Notes: a model not told the origin generated them from the sequence alone. DNA of 64,000 bases from Amorphophallus konjac (GCA_022559845.1 CM040118.1:162832331-162896330); one strand, 5' to 3'; shown: positions 11,560-23,665, counted from the stretch's first letter. Numbers and translations are program-made.

Positions 11560-11966
11560 TGCATAACCTCATGAAGCATCTGAAAGTGTATTTACTATCA
11601 ACTGTTACATGCTTCATTAAATTGATAAATCTTGGATTCTGTTTTAGACAGAAAAAGGAAGATCCAGCCCAGTCATGTGATGAAAAAGTGTATTTCCTCT
11701 GCGCCACTTTCGTTCGTTCCCTTGCAAAGCGGACATCAAGGAGGGGCATCTGTTGACACCCGTTTTCAGCCTGCAAGTCGAGTTATTGCTCTTATCTACC
11801 TTTGTGATGTCCCGAATTAGCTGTTGTTTTGGAGCTTTCTTGAGCGTTTTTCGAGCCTACTTCTTGGTCATTCTTCAAGCCCATCGAGCGTTGGAACCTT
11901 GGAACCTATTCCCCTGGGCTGCTGCATCGATCGGACGGAAGGCTGCTGTCCTCCTCTGGTAGCGAT

Positions 11967-12006
11967 CTTGGGATGACCGCCACCATCAGGAGGCGGTCAT
12001 CCCAAG
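11967..12006. other. Perfect 15-bp stem hairpin in the LTR
   Basis: CTTGGGATGACCGCC (11967-11981) and its exact complement GGCGGTCATCCCAAG (11992-12006) flank a 10-base loop. Two weaker GGCGGTC/GACCGC pairs follow within 150 bases. Confidence 0.8.
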
Positions 12007-12366
12007 ACCGCCTTCTGCTTCCTGCTGATTGCTGCCTGCGTCGACTCTGTGGCCTCTGTGCATCGACTCCACTTGGTGTTTTCTATCCCCATCAGGTGGC
12101 GGTCCTCCCATGACCACATTATTCAAGTGGCGGTCGTGCAACTGACCGCGTTCTCATTGCAGAATCCTGATCATTCTGGGCTCTGTTTTCTTCGGCTGAG
12201 GACTCTTTGGAGTTCTTGTTAGCACCATTTTCATTGAGGATAGCTTGCCACCTCGATTTCCATCCATTCTAGGGATATTATCCCACTATTATCTCGAGAT
12301 TTGTCCACCTAAATGCCCTATTTTTGGTGTCTATCCTCTTAATTTGACCTACGGTTTTCTAGGTTC

Positions 12367-12375
12367 TATAAATAG
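12367..12375 (+). promoter_or_regulatory. Putative LTR TATA box
   Basis: TATAAATAG lies about 615 bases into the LTR, a plausible place for the promoter of the plus-strand gypsy element. Confidence 0.5.
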
Positions 12376-13130
12376 CCTCATGCTGCTTGTGCGCGAGGGA
12401 GGGCGACTTGCAGACTTGGGGCGAAGCGATGCCGCACCGCCGTCTCACTTCTTCGACCCCAGACCGTCCAGGGAAGTGTTAACTTCATCCTCAGTCGCTG
12501 ATGGGTCTCTTTTCTTATTCCTTCCCTTCTTTCTCTGAGTTCTCTTTCTGCATTTTCACACAACTTTCTGCACTGTTTCTACATACTTCTGCTGCACGCA
12601 TGCATATTGCACCATGTTTTTCACCCTTGTTCTTTGCATTTTAAATCCTCCTATGCACTCTTTTCTCATCACAACACACACACCTATTATTTTATCCCTT
12701 CTACAGGGGTTAAAAACCCTCCCCTGTGTGTTATTCCCCCTTTTCTATTGCTGATTTCTGCATACGGGGCTGATACTACACCTACAGTTCGAATGGGTTT
12801 TTTCCTCTTTGTCTTGGCTTTGTTTCACAGGAAGGCAAGTTTGACGTAAGGCCCTCGCTCTCTAGCCGGCTGGAAGGCGAGGAGGTGTAATCCACGAAGT
12901 TCTCGCATTCTATATCAAGCGTGATCAGGTTGTAGCGGTCCTTCTTCAGTCGCGTCTTTCTCTTCTTCTTTTCCAAGGTACGCAGCGCCGTTGCTCTCTG
13001 TTCTTAGTCCTTTTAGCACTGTTGGCCCTTGGTGGCGCTCACGGTTCATTTGTTATATCTTCATCGCCCCTTTCCCCTTTATGCTTATTGCTTATTATTG
13101 CTTTGTTCGGGGGGAGAATAATTATCAATA

Positions 13131-13410
13131 GGGGGGTTTACACTGACCTGCTCGGCCCCACCGAGCAGGTCTGCGTAAACCCCTGACCCACCAAAAATAA
13201 AAAAAAACATTCTTTTCAAAAAAAAGGGAGAAAAGAGGGGTTCTGCCCCGCGTAAACCCCCCAGGGGGGGTTTATGCGGACCTTCCCGCCCCCCGGGCAA
13301 GTCTGCGTAAACCCCCCTCCCCCTCTCAGAAACAAAAAAAATTATTATTATTTATAGGGGGTTTACGCGGACCTGCTCACCCCCTCCAACCAAGTCCGCG
13401 TAAACCCCCC
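13131..13410. repeat. Three tandem GC-rich hairpins with GGGGGTTTA...TAAACCCCC arms
   Basis: Units at about 13131-13183, 13264-13317 and 13357-13410 each read GGGGTTTAY-GCGGACCTGCTC-like, short C-rich loop, then GAGCAGGTCTGCGTAAACCCC-like. The arms are about 20 bases with few mismatches. AT-rich spacers separate them. No coding potential is seen. Confidence 0.75.
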
Positions 13411-13732
13411 CAACCCTTCATCTTCCACTATAAAACCCCCCTTAGAAGCTCAAGGGGCATATGGATACATACATGGACACATAGAACCTGCAAGCGCGCA
13501 AGGACTCAAGCCCCAAGTCTTTTGGCAAAGACGCGAGGAGCAAGGCGTGTTGGGTGGCTTTTTGATCGGTTCGTATATGTGAACGTGTCACGTGGTGGAC
13601 TGAGAGAGAGAGATGGAGTTTCTCCCGCTCTTAGTAAAAGAAAAAAAATGATGAAAAATGCGTGCGTAAAAGGGGGTGATATGGAAAAAAAGGTGGAGAG
13701 TACAACCTGTAGTAGGAATACTGCAGACCTAG
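13411..13732. other. Unassigned spacer
   Basis: No recognisable gene. A TATAAAAC box lies near 13430 shortly after the hairpin cluster and could be an LTR-type promoter. Small overlapping frames on both strands have no family features. Confidence 0.3.
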
Positions 13733-16497
13733 ACTTGCCGAACTTCGGTACGTGGCGGAGATAGGGATCTGAAGACCCTCTCACGCAAACTAAACTCCTT
13801 TCCCAGTAGGCGTGGCCTACCGTTCCGTGAGTAGGTTTTTATATACCGGGTGCGAGCCTGGGACTCTACGTAGTAGAAATTGGCGGACACAAAAACACAC
13901 GTAGACTCGGAATTTGGAACGGCATATCACTCCTCACACAGTTATAATAGTAAAAATATAGCAGAGAGTAAACAGACCGCCGCAGGACATTGATCCTGCG
14001 GGGTTTTAACAATAATATAACAAAGTGCAGACATGAAGTGCTGAAAGTAAATGACCACGGTGAAATGACTCACCGCGACCGATTATAGTACAAACAGACC
14101 TGTGCGGGATTTAGCTATCCGCGGGTATTATAGACATAAAATAAAAGTTACTACAAGCACGCGTTTGGTGGTGTGATCGCCAGGGACTGATGGCCCCGAA
14201 CTGGTTGATCGCTTTTGCCTTTGACGCGGGATGACGTGAGCTCCTTCTTCCTCTTCGTTCGGCAGGCCGAAGAAGAGGGCTTTTGAATGGTTACCCCTGT
14301 AAAACAAACATAAATTAAGTCAAAAGATGAGATAACATAAATGTATTACTGATGCGGGACGAGACCACGGACACGACTTGAATGAGGAATGCAGTCCTCG
14401 GACTCTAGGTGAGCTCGTGATTGTCCCTTAACGAGGGAAGCGTCGGACGTGCACGGTTGAGAAACCGACAAGAGCTAGGGTGGTCAATTCTCTTTTGTGC
14501 CCGGATCGGGTCACGGGACGGTCACGCTCTCTCTCTCGCAGCAGCAGTGATATGAAAATATAGCGAGCTAGGTCCTAAAACATGCTCTCTAGCAGCGGCA
14601 TATAAAGCATATATGGAAATAAGCGAAATGCCAAGCAAGGGAGCGAATGCGATACCTCCACGCGCTCGGCGTGGGGAAGACGGACCCGGCCGAAAACCGT
14701 GCTCCCGGAACAGTTAATACATGAAGATTACAGCAATGAGTTACTGCCCACTCCACGCAGGGAGGTAAAGGGCTACACAAATGGGCCCGGGAGGACCGAA
14801 TTTGGGTTGACGGGCGACTTCTCGCGTCTCTTCGGCAGCACCCGAACTTGTGACTGTGGGGCCCACGTGTTGGCCTGAGGGGCCGTGTGGGGCCCAGTGG
14901 CACCACTGTGGTGGGGACACTTGGGAAGCGTTCCCTGGGCTGGCGGCACGCTGGAACGTCGACCGGAGGCCGGGCGGCTCCGTTCGGCACCGGTCGGAAT
15001 AACCGGCCACGGATCTGCCGGTTCTGTTTTCTGGCGCGCGCTCCGGCGAGAACGGACGCTGCGATCAGCCCCGATGTCGGATAGACACGAAACTGGCGCC
15101 GTTGGAAAGCTAACTTGAAGTCCTTCAACCTAGGCCTGGAGATCGGACCTGGATCTACACGTATCTGGGCTTTATTGAATTTTTGAGTTCCTGTTGTACA
15201 GTAGCTGAACTCTCAGATTAGCAGGGAACTTGTCTGAGAACTGCCGTTGACCGCGAGGTAGATGTCCGATTCAGCTCCTGAGCTCTTCACAAAAGTTATA
15301 GGATTTTGAACAAGGAAGATGGCTATATTTTTTTGTGGACTGATTGGAGGTGGCTACGAATTGATATGATTTTTGCACTGGACAGAGGTCGGATCTGGAA
15401 ACAAGTGGACATCACTGTAGCTATCTCTGAGAACGAATTTTGAAAAACAGGTGGAGGGATGATAAAAATTCAGGAAAATTCTTGGTCGGAGTGGTGGGTG
15501 GAAAGAACTCCCAGTAAAATTGGAAGCCATAGGAAAAATCAAAAGATGGATCTAAGATGCAAAACTCAGGAAAAAATGAAGTTCAGATCTAAAACTGGCA
15601 GAACTGAATTTGGGACTTGAACGAAAATGGGAAATTAGCAAATGGAGGATTTATGACCCACCAAATTTTGTAGGACGTGGGGAACACCTCTAGAACATCC
15701 CCTCAAAATCCCAAATCGATCTGAGCTCGGGGCTGACAGCAAGAATTCGTGGAAGGGGCTGCTGTTGGCTGAAGACAGAACTCCGACGGTGGCTCGATGG
15801 TGGCTCGATGGCGGCACGAACGGCGGCGGCGGCGGCGGCACCAGATGAAATCAGAGATTGGGGAAGGGGGATAGAGATGAATCCACTCTAGAAAGGGGGG
15901 TTGGAGAGGGAAGAACACCTGGGAGAGAGGAAGGGGGCGCAATATGCTCCAAGCTTCACATAATTTTCTATCTTTTTCATTAATTTCCACATGAAAATAC
16001 AACCTTTTATTCCAATCAAATCCAACCTCCACCCTTGGATCTAGGGATGTGAGATGGATGGTCTAGATTGCATTCTACCAACACACAAAAAAATTACATA
16101 AAAAAATAAAGGGGGGGGGGCTATTGACTAGATGAAGCATGTTGACATGGTAGGTAGCCTATCATGGAAAAAATGAGCCCCTTGTCTCCCATGTGTCCAT
16201 ACGACTAGTCCAACCTTCTAGATGTCCACCTAGGATGGTTGACCAGCCCCACAAGGTGACATGGACCAATGGGAATGGGCTGAGGGCCCCCTAGCTAGAC
16301 CTACTACACAATTGCACAAAAACTCACACAATCCATGGGAATGACTCATTGGCTTATAAAGCCTTACATTTGCGTACATACTTTCCCAAGGATATGAACA
16401 CAAACTAAAAGGACATAAATGCAAAAAGAAAAGGTACATGCTCGGTGTCGATTCTCATCAATTACACTCACAAATATAAATATAAACATATAATACA

Positions 16498-16545
<48 letters not shown>

Positions 16546-16711
16546 AAAGATAAACATATATAATAATATATATATACGTATATATATACTATATATAATA
16601 CATGTATATATATAAGCTCTTCTCACTCACACATATATGTAACATATATATATATATTATATACAAACTCTACGTACATATATGGGCTCTACGTGCATGT
16701 TTATAATATGT
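13733..16711 (-). mobile_element. Relic of a chromovirus-like element (leader plus LTR)
   Basis: 13740-13850 resembles the leader blocks at 21131-21245 and 24970-25090. From 14350 (TGATGCGGGACG) the sequence is a diverged relative of the LTR of the 16717-23665 element: the same start, a shared CACTCCACGCAGGGAGGTAAA phrase near 14755 and 17180, and matching later blocks near 16030 and 18490. The recognisable methionine-tRNA PBS of the younger element is missing here. Its far end was interrupted by insertion of the younger element at 16712. Confidence 0.5.
16497..16680. repeat. TA-rich microsatellite tract
   Basis: Long (AT)n runs with TATATACGTATATA variants. No gene is seen. Confidence 0.85.
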
Positions 16712-16716
16712 GTATG
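16712..16716. other. Left target-site duplication GTATG
   Basis: GTATG lies directly before the LTR and recurs at 23666-23670 directly after the other LTR. This is the 5-bp duplication expected of gypsy integration. Confidence 0.85.
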
Positions 16717-19009
16717 TGATGCGGGACGGACACGGGGACCGACTCTACGTGGTATGAACCTCAGACTCTAGATGCGGACACGACCAGCAACACATGATGG
16801 GAGAGACACTAGGCCCGACACGGAGAGCTCCTATGGGCTATACGTCGCTAACAGAAACGCAAGCTCACTCGTCGTCCCAAGCGAGGGAAACGCGGATCGT
16901 GCGCGGTTGAAGAACCGGCAGAGTTCACGGGTAGTCGACTCACTTTCGGACTCAGATCGAGTCACGGGATGGGTCACTCTCACACTCACAGCGGTGACAT
17001 GGACTCACGGGCTTGTACCTATCGCTCTCGGTAGTGGCAAAAGACCATATACTAAACTAGCAAGCGAATGCCGAGAAGTTGAGACATTTACCTCCACGCA
17101 CCCGGCGTGGCGAAGACAACCCCGGCCAATTCACGGACTCCCGGTTAACAATATTACAACAGTACAATAATTTGACCCACTCCACGCAGGGAGGTAAAAG
17201 GTCACATGTGGGGCCCGGGAATCACGCAAATCGGGTTGACGGGCAGCATCTTGATGTCGCCCGGCGGTGCCGAACTCCGCGTTTTTGTGCTTTCCGAACG
17301 GCGGATTCTACGGGTCCATGGGGCCCACAGATGGCGCTGTCCTCCGGATCTGCAGGGGTGGGACCCGCTGTGATGGGGACCCCTGGTGGCGCGCCTCCAC
17401 AGACGGCGGTCGGCCGAAAACACCGATCGGGGGTCGATCGGCCCCGATTCCCAATTCGTGAACTAGCTGCCCACGGATTTCTTTTTCTGTCCTCCAACGC
17501 GCGCTCCGGAGAGAATGGCCGCTGTGATCAATCCCGACGTTAGATCGGGGCGCATGAGCTATCGCTGGAAAGCTCTCTTGAAATCCTTCGATTTAGGCCC
17601 AGAGAGATCTGCTGGATCTGGTCGGATCTGGACTTTACTGAATTTACAAGCTCCTGTTGTATAGTACCCGAAACCTCAGGTATGCAGGTGAGTTGTCTGA
17701 GAACTGCCGTTGACCGCAAGGTAGGTGGCAGATTCAGCTCCTAAGATCTTCATGAAAGTTGTAGGATTTCGAACAAGGAAAACGAGGATATTTTTTTTGG
17801 ACTGATTGGAGGTGGCTGTGATTTGTTATGATTTGTTTACTGGAAGGTGGTCGGATCTGGGAACAGGTGGACATCACTGTAGCTAGCTCTGAGAATGAAT
17901 TTTGAAAAATAGGTGGAGGGCTGATCAAAAATCAAGAAAAATCGTGGGTGGAGGGGTTGATGGATGGAACTCCCAGTAAAGTTGGGAGCTATAGAAAAAA
18001 TCAAAAGATGGGTCGGAGATGTGAAACTCAGGAAAGGTGAAAATCAGAACAGGAAGCATAAAGATCTGGTAATTAAAGTTGGGAGAAAATGAAAAATTAT
18101 CAAAGGGGATCTTTATGACCAACCAAATTTTGTGGGACGTGCTTGACACCTCTGGAACATCCCCTCAAAATACCAGATCGAAAGGAGCTCGTGGCTGACT
18201 GCAGAATTTCATGGAATGGGTAGTGGTCGGCTGAAGATAGAACTCCGGCGATCTCGATGGCGGTGCGGTGGCGGCTCGTGGCGGCGGTGATGATGACCGG
18301 AACCGATAGGGAGGAGTCACACCTCCAGAAGGTAGCCTTCTCAGCTGCAAGGGGGAGAGGGAGAGAGGGAGAGGGGGGGGGGTGCCCAAGGGCTGCTCCA
18401 AGGATTTTTCAAGTTCAAATGGCATTAATTCCTCAAAAAATGAAAATTACAAGCATATATAGGTTACATGTCTAATCAATCCTCAACCGTTGGATCTAGG
18501 GATGGGAGATGGAGGGCTGGGATTGCATGTGACCATCCACAAAAATTAAAATAAAAAATACAAGGGGGGGGGCAGCCCATTGATTAGGGAGGCAAGGGGG
18601 GGACATGGTAGATGGGGGTGGGTTGGAATTGTTGGCATTTTCATTCCAATGTCCCCCCACTTGGCCCACCATTCTAGAAGCCACCATTTGAATGGTTGAC
18701 CGACCCCACATGGGGCCCTAGGGATGAGGTGGATCAATGGGAGGGGGCCTGGGGTCCCGTGGGGCCCAGGGGTCCCATTTTTACAAATAAACCCCTCTTA
18801 CAATCAAAATTACATACCGAATAAAATGAAGTAAACACACATTAAACACAAATAAAGTCTAACTAAATATGATAAATGGGGAGACTCAAGGCGGAGTCTC
18901 GAGGCTTTCTCCGAGCCAGATGGATGCTGAGGTGGCTCGAGTCGTGCTCCGTGTGCGATACCGGTGGCTCGGCGTATCACGCCGCTCAACTGCTCGGGTG
19001 TCCGCACCA
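16717..19009 (-). repeat. 3' LTR of the chromovirus derivative
   Basis: On the plus strand it runs TGATGCGGGA...GTCCGCACCA, so the minus-strand ends are TGGTGCGGAC...TCCCGCATCA. It is a near-identical partner of 21372-23665. A minus-strand TATA-like stretch lies near 18455-18462. Many small frames inside occur in parallel in both LTRs and are not genes. Confidence 0.9.
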
Positions 19010-19022
19010 ATTCTCCCCGGGT
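19010..19022 (-). other. Polypurine tract of the chromovirus derivative
   Basis: The minus strand reads CACCCGGGGAGAAT directly before the TGGTGCGG LTR start, as expected for a plus-strand primer. Confidence 0.6.
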
Positions 19023-19068
19023 GGGAGAAACTTGACCCTGTCGAGTAAGGGTCTGCATCGCTCCTGTA

Positions 19069-19620
19069 TCACTCCAGAAGGTCCGGATCAATCCGCTGCA
19101 ACTCGCCATGTGTGATCCATGTGTCCTCGGTAGCGGGCCGTCCTCTCCATCGCACTAGGTAGCGCGGGTAGGATCCACTCCTGGTAACCGTCACCTGCTC
19201 ATCCAGTATATGATCTATATGCTCACGCTGCCGTGATAAGGGGGCTGGATGTGGACACTCAGGTGTGGGATCACTCTCAATGGGAGGAGATGGCTCAAAA
19301 GGATCACTAGGGATCACCGCTGGGTCCCTATATGCAACTAGATCTGAAATATTAAAAGTAGAGCTTATACCATTTTCCTCGGGCAGGTCCACAACATACG
19401 CATTGGATCCAATGCGTTTCAACACTCTAAATGGACTGGCTCCGTGAGCTTGCAACTTCTTAACGGTTCCCGAGGGAAACCGTTCAGGTCTTACCCTGAT
19501 CATGACATATTCGCCCTCTTGGAACTCTCAGTGGTGTCTATGGGCACCGGCTAACTCCTTGTACCGTGCATTGATGGCCTTACTGTGACGACGGACGACG
19601 TCATGCAGACTCCTAACATG
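19069..19620 (-). pseudogene. Integrase C-terminus with chromodomain, chromovirus
   Basis: The open part (19069-19503, 144 residues) carries the plant chromovirus integrase tail: RPERFPSGTVKKL, then NAYVVDLPEENGISSTFNIS, then LVAYRDP. About 60 residues later comes a chromodomain with the aromatic/acidic pattern YLVRWRGRPATEDTWI and ELQRIDPDLLE. Homologous sequence continues upstream in the same frame (KAINARYKELAGAHRHH), interrupted by one TGA at 19528-19530, probably from an arginine codon. In this family the domain guides integration to marked chromatin. The zinc finger and DDE core are deleted, so no active integrase can be made. The Reina/CRM-type affiliation is by resemblance. Confidence 0.85.
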
Positions 19621-19688
19621 CCTAACAAAAAGAAAAACACACAGATGCACCCACGACCCTACACAAATCTAATGTTAGTCAAACCCAA

Positions 19689-20588
19689 TCATATGCAAGG
19701 TGGTCCAAGACATCCGAATGTGTGCCATGCATGCATTTGACATAACCGGAGGTTAATGTCATGGTGGACTCCTAGACATCCTATGATGCACCAATCATGG
19801 ACATTGGGTTTGGATGTGGGAAGTCCGGGAGGTTTGGGCGGTTTAGGTGGACCGGGGGAACCAAAGTCTTCATTACCCCCAAATGACAGTTCGGACCTAT
19901 TGCCATGTAAAGGTTGCCAGGCCCGAGTAGGAGGAGTCTGATAGTGGACTTCCTTAAAGAGGTGGAATGGCGGTGGTGGGCCAAGGGGCCCACGAAGAAA
20001 GGGATCGAAGGGATCAAAGAAGGTATGACCCCTCGGACTAGGCTTCCACAAATCACTGTCCCACATTTGGAAATCTTGGAGGTGTAAATGATCACCTTCA
20101 TTCATTGTGAGAGGTGGGACGGCAGTCATAGGTAGAAAGTAAGATTCCTCCCTTGGGCAAATGGGAATGAAGTCGGGCTCGGCCGGCATAGGGAGGAGTA
20201 GAAGAACCTCCGTGGTAACATGACCCACGGTGTACACGGAGGTGATGGACCCTAAAGCGGGATGAGTGAAACTACGACCTGTGGGTCGGTCGAAGCCTGG
20301 AGTCAACAAGTGCGTAAATATCAATTGCCGGTCTAACCCTTTAAGAAGGTCATCCAATGTATCTACATAGTGACTAGACCGGAAAGTGGTGTGAAATGAA
20401 TTGATTGGCACCAGAGGTAGGATAGGGTCCATAGATGGGAAGGGAAGTGGGACCAAGCCATCCTTGAGCCAAGTAAGTAGTGGCTCGGCTATGTAAAGTG
20501 TACCCGTTAGAAATACGGGTGGCTCGGGCTTGGGTGGCTCCAAATGAGATGGTTCCGAATAGAGTTCGGAAGTAGAGAATGGTAGCAT
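19689..20588 (-). CDS. Unrecognised proline-rich reading frame (299 codons)
   Basis: A long open frame sits between the gag and integrase remnants. The translation is rich in Pro, Leu, His and Phe and has no motif I recognise: no zinc knuckle, protease DTG or RT block. It ends with a GPPKPPKPPGLP-type stretch. It occupies the place where pol would lie, so it may be a captured or replaced segment, or simply an open frame by chance. It is reported because of its length. Confidence 0.2.
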   Translation of the reverse strand: MLPFSTSELYSEPSHLEPPKPEPPVFLTGTLYIAEPLLTWLKDGLVPLPFPSMDPILPLVPINSFHTTFRSSHYVDTLDDLLKGLDRQLIFTHLLTPGFDRPTGRSFTHPALGSITSVYTVGHVTTEVLLLLPMPAEPDFIPICPREESYFLPMTAVPPLTMNEGDHLHLQDFQMWDSDLWKPSPRGHTFFDPFDPFLRGPLGPPPPFHLFKEVHYQTPPTRAWQPLHGNRSELSFGGNEDFGSPGPPKPPKPPGLPTSKPNVHDWCIIGCLGVHHDINLRLCQMHAWHTFGCLGPPCI

Positions 20589-20702
20589 GGGAGCTCTCGT
20601 GGATGATGAAGGATCTCCCGACTGTGGCGGTGGTCTGAGTGGGGGTCCGACTGGCTCGGGACTCGGTTGAGAGGTAGAGGCTTGCCGAAGGGCAGCATCT
20701 TC

Positions 20703-20951
20703 TCACCGAATGGCGGCATCAAATCGGGCCTCGAAAGGCTCGACCTCGAGAGCGACCTGATAACACTGCGCCAGAGAGAACGCGTCGCGGATAAGACATT
20801 CATACCGGAAGTGAAGGCGTAAACCTCTCCGGAATTGAGAGGCAGTCGTGGTGCTCTCGTTTCCAAACCGGTACACTTCGAAGTCCCTGATGTACTCGGA
20901 CACGGACCTATCGCCTTGGATCGGTCGACATGGGTTGGCAATAGTTGCCAA
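20703..20951 (-). pseudogene. Gag fragment of the chromovirus derivative
   Basis: An 82-codon open frame contains GDRSVSEYIRDFEVYRFGN, followed by FRRGLRLHFRYE and then CYQVALEVEPF. This is the C-terminal half of the plant retrotransposon Gag domain (the S-V-x-EY-xx-FE, FxxGL and AY-xx-ALxVE pattern). The start of Gag and the zinc knuckle are missing. It lies about 400 bases from the PBS, as gag should. Confidence 0.7.
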
Positions 20952-21356
20952 GATGTGGGAATGGATCCCTAGGAATGGATATGCAAGGCCATTTTTTTTG
21001 TTTTATTTTATAAGTAAAAGTTTATGCAAACTAATGCAAACTCCTAGACACGACTTAGAATGCGATGCAAATGCAAGTTGAAATGAGACTCGACTACAAC
21101 CTAGACTACACACCTAGACTTAACCAAAACTCGGTACGTGGCAGAGATAATCGATCCGAAGATCACTCCCGCAAGTGTGCGACCTCCCGATAGGCGTAGC
21201 CTAACGTTCGGACAACACCTTTTAAGATACCGAATTATCGGGATGAAATGAAATTTTAAAACACCTTTTTTTAGTTTTAAAATAATGATGATCCTAGACT
21301 TGACTTAAACCATGATGCATGCAAGACTTATGCAAAGACTACCCTAGACTCGACTC
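20952..21356 (-). other. 5' leader of the chromovirus derivative
   Basis: Noncoding sequence lies between the PBS and gag. A block at 21131-21245 is shared with 13740-13850 and 24970-25090 and can form a stem closed by a UUCG loop on the minus strand (see findings). Confidence 0.55.
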
Positions 21357-21368
21357 GCTCTGATACCA
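21357..21368 (-). other. Primer binding site, initiator methionine tRNA
   Basis: The minus strand reads TGGTATCAGAGC three bases after the 5' LTR end. This is complementary to the 3' end of plant initiator tRNA-Met, which primes minus-strand synthesis in many chromoviruses. Confidence 0.9.
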
Positions 21369-21371
21369 AAC

Positions 21372-23665
21372 TGATGCGGGACGGACACGGGGACCGACTC
21401 TACGTGGTATGAACCTCGGACTCTAGATGCGGACATGACCAGCAACACATGATGGGAGAGACACTAGGCCCGACACGGAGAGCTCTTATGGGCTATACGT
21501 CGCTAACAGAAACGCAAGCTCACTCGTCGTCCCAAGCGAGGGAAACGCGGATCGTGCGCGGTTGAAGAACCGGCAGAGTTCACGGGTAGTCGACTCACTT
21601 CCGGACTCGGATCGAGTCACGGGACGAGTCACTCTCACACTCACAGCGGTGACATGGACTCATGGGCTAGTACCTATCGCTCTCGGCAGCGGCAAAAGAC
21701 CATATACTAAACTAGCAAGCGAATGCCGAGAAGTTGAGACATTTACCTCCACGCACCCGGCGTGGCGAAGACAACCCCGGCCAATTCACGGACTCCCGGT
21801 TAACAATATTACAACAGTACAATAATTTGACCCACTCCACGCAGGGAGATAAAAGGTCACATGTGGGGCCCGGGAATCACGCAAATCGGGTTGACGGGCA
21901 GCATCTTGATGTCGCCCGGCGGTGCCGAACTCCGCATTTTCGTGCTTTCCGAACGGCGAATTCTACGGGTCCGTGGGGCCCACGACGGCGCTGTCCTCCG
22001 GATCTGCGGGGGTGGGACCCGCTGTGATGGGGACCCCTGGTGGCGCGCCTCCACGGACGGCGGTCGGCCGGAAACACCGATCGGGGGTCGATCGGCCCCG
22101 ATTCCCAATTCGTGAACTAGCTGCCCACGGATTTCTGGTTCTGTCCTCCAACACGCGCTCCGGCGAGAATGGCCGCTGCGATCAATCCCGACGTCGGATC
22201 GGGGCGCATGAGCTATCGCTTGAAAGCTCTCTTGAAATCCTTCGATCTAGGCCCAGAGAGATCTGCTGGATCTGGTCGGATCTGGACTTTACTGAATTTA
22301 CAAGCTCCTGTTGTACAGTACCCGAAACCTCAAATCTGCAGGTGAGTTGTCTGAGAACTGCTGTTGACCGCAAGGTAGGTGGCAGATTCAGCTCCTAAGC
22401 TCTTCATGAAAGTTGTAGGATTTCGAACAAGGAAAACGAGGATATTTTTTTTGGACTGATTGGAGGTGGCTGTGATTTGTTATGATTTGTTTACTGGAAG
22501 ATGGTCGGATCTGGGAACAGGTGGACAACACTGTAGCTAGCTCTGAGAATGAATTTTGAAAAATAGGTGGAGGGCTGATCAAAAATCAAGAAAAATCGTG
22601 GGTGGAGGGGTTGATAGATGGAACTCCCAGTAAAGTTGGGAGCTACAGAAAAAATCAAAAGATGGGTCGGAGATGTGAAACTCAGGAAAGGTGAAAATCA
22701 GAACAGGAAGCAGACAGATCTGGTAATTAAAGTTGGGAGAAAATGAAAAATTATCAAAGGGGATCTTTATGACCAACCAAATTTTGTGGGACGTGCTTGA
22801 CACCTCTGGAACATCCCCTCAAAATCCCAGATCGAAAGGAGCTCGTGGCTGACTGCAGAATTTCGTGGAAGGGGCAGTGGTCGGCTGAAGACAGAACTCT
22901 GGCGATCCCGATGGCGGTGCGGTGGCGGCTCGTGGCGGCGGCGATGATGACCGGAACCGATAGGGAGGAGTCACACCTCCAGAAGGTAGCCTTCTCAGCT
23001 GCAAGGGGGAGAGGGAGAGAGGGAGAGGGGGGGGGGGTGCCCAAGGGCTGCTCCAAGGATTTTCCAAGTTCAAATGGCATTAATTCCTCAAAAAATGAAA
23101 ATTACAAGCATATATAGGTTACATGTCTAATCAATCCTCAACCGTTGGATCTAGGGATGGGAGATGGAGGGCTGGGATTGCATGTGACCATCCACAAAAA
23201 TTAAAATTAAAAATACAAGGGGGGGGGGCAACCCATTGATTAGGGAGGCAAGGGGGGGACATGGTAGGTGGGGGTGGGTTGAAATTGTTGGCATTTTCAT
23301 TCCAATGTGCCCCCACTTGGCCCACCCTTCTAGAAGCCACCATTTGAATGGTTGACCGACCCCACATGGGGCCCTAGGGATGAGGTGGATCAATGGGAGG
23401 GGGCCTGGGGTCCCGTGGGGCCCAGGGGTCCCATTTTTACAAATAAACCCCTCTTACAATCAAAATTACATACCGAATAAAATGAAGTAAACACACATTA
23501 AACACAAATAAAGTCTAACTAAATATGATAAATGGGGAGACTCAAGGCGGAGTCTCCAGGCTGTCTCTGAGCCAGATGGATGCTGAGGTGGCTCGAGTCG
23601 TGCTCCGTGTGCGGTACCGGTGGCTCGGCGTATCACGCCGCTCAACTGCTCAGGTGTCCGCACCA
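21372..23665 (-). repeat. 5' LTR of the chromovirus derivative
   Basis: 2294 bases, TG...CA, nearly identical to 16717-19009. Differences seen by eye are mostly single transitions plus a few short indels, for example near 17326 compared with 21984. Confidence 0.9.

Larger units (their letters stand above)
11560..13070 (+). mobile_element. 3' end of a plus-strand Ty3/gypsy element
   Basis: A purine-rich tract (AAGGAGGGGCATC, 11738-11750) is followed by TGTTGACACCCG, a classic plant gypsy PPT and LTR start. The 190 bases before it are 3' untranslated sequence. The right boundary of the LTR is not defined, and no internal coding sequence is present. Confidence 0.5.
11751..13070 (+). repeat. Gypsy LTR with uncertain right end
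   Basis: Starts TGTTGACACCCG. It contains GGCGGTC/GACCGCC inverted elements (11967-12006, 12096-12150), a TATAAATAG box (12367) and a pyrimidine-rich downstream part. The terminal CA could not be placed because no second LTR copy is in the window. Confidence 0.45.
16717..23665 (-). mobile_element. Complete but internally deleted chromovirus (Ty3/gypsy) element
   Basis: Two LTRs of 2293 and 2294 bases in the same orientation flank a 2.36 kb internal region. On the minus strand the order is 5' LTR (21372-23665), a PBS matching initiator methionine tRNA (21357-21368), leader, partial gag (20703-20951), an unrecognised frame, the integrase C-terminus with chromodomain (19069-19620), PPT (19010-19022) and 3' LTR (16717-19009). 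Protease, RT, RNase H and the integrase core are missing, so movement would need proteins from another copy. The GTATG duplication on both sides shows one intact insertion. The LTRs look about 97% alike by eye, which suggests moderate age. Confidence 0.9.

Noticed and set aside
14589..15128. 179-codon minus-strand frame in the old chromovirus LTR
   Set aside because: Lies within LTR-homologous sequence. The homologous LTRs at 17 and 22 kb do not keep the frame, and no motif is seen.
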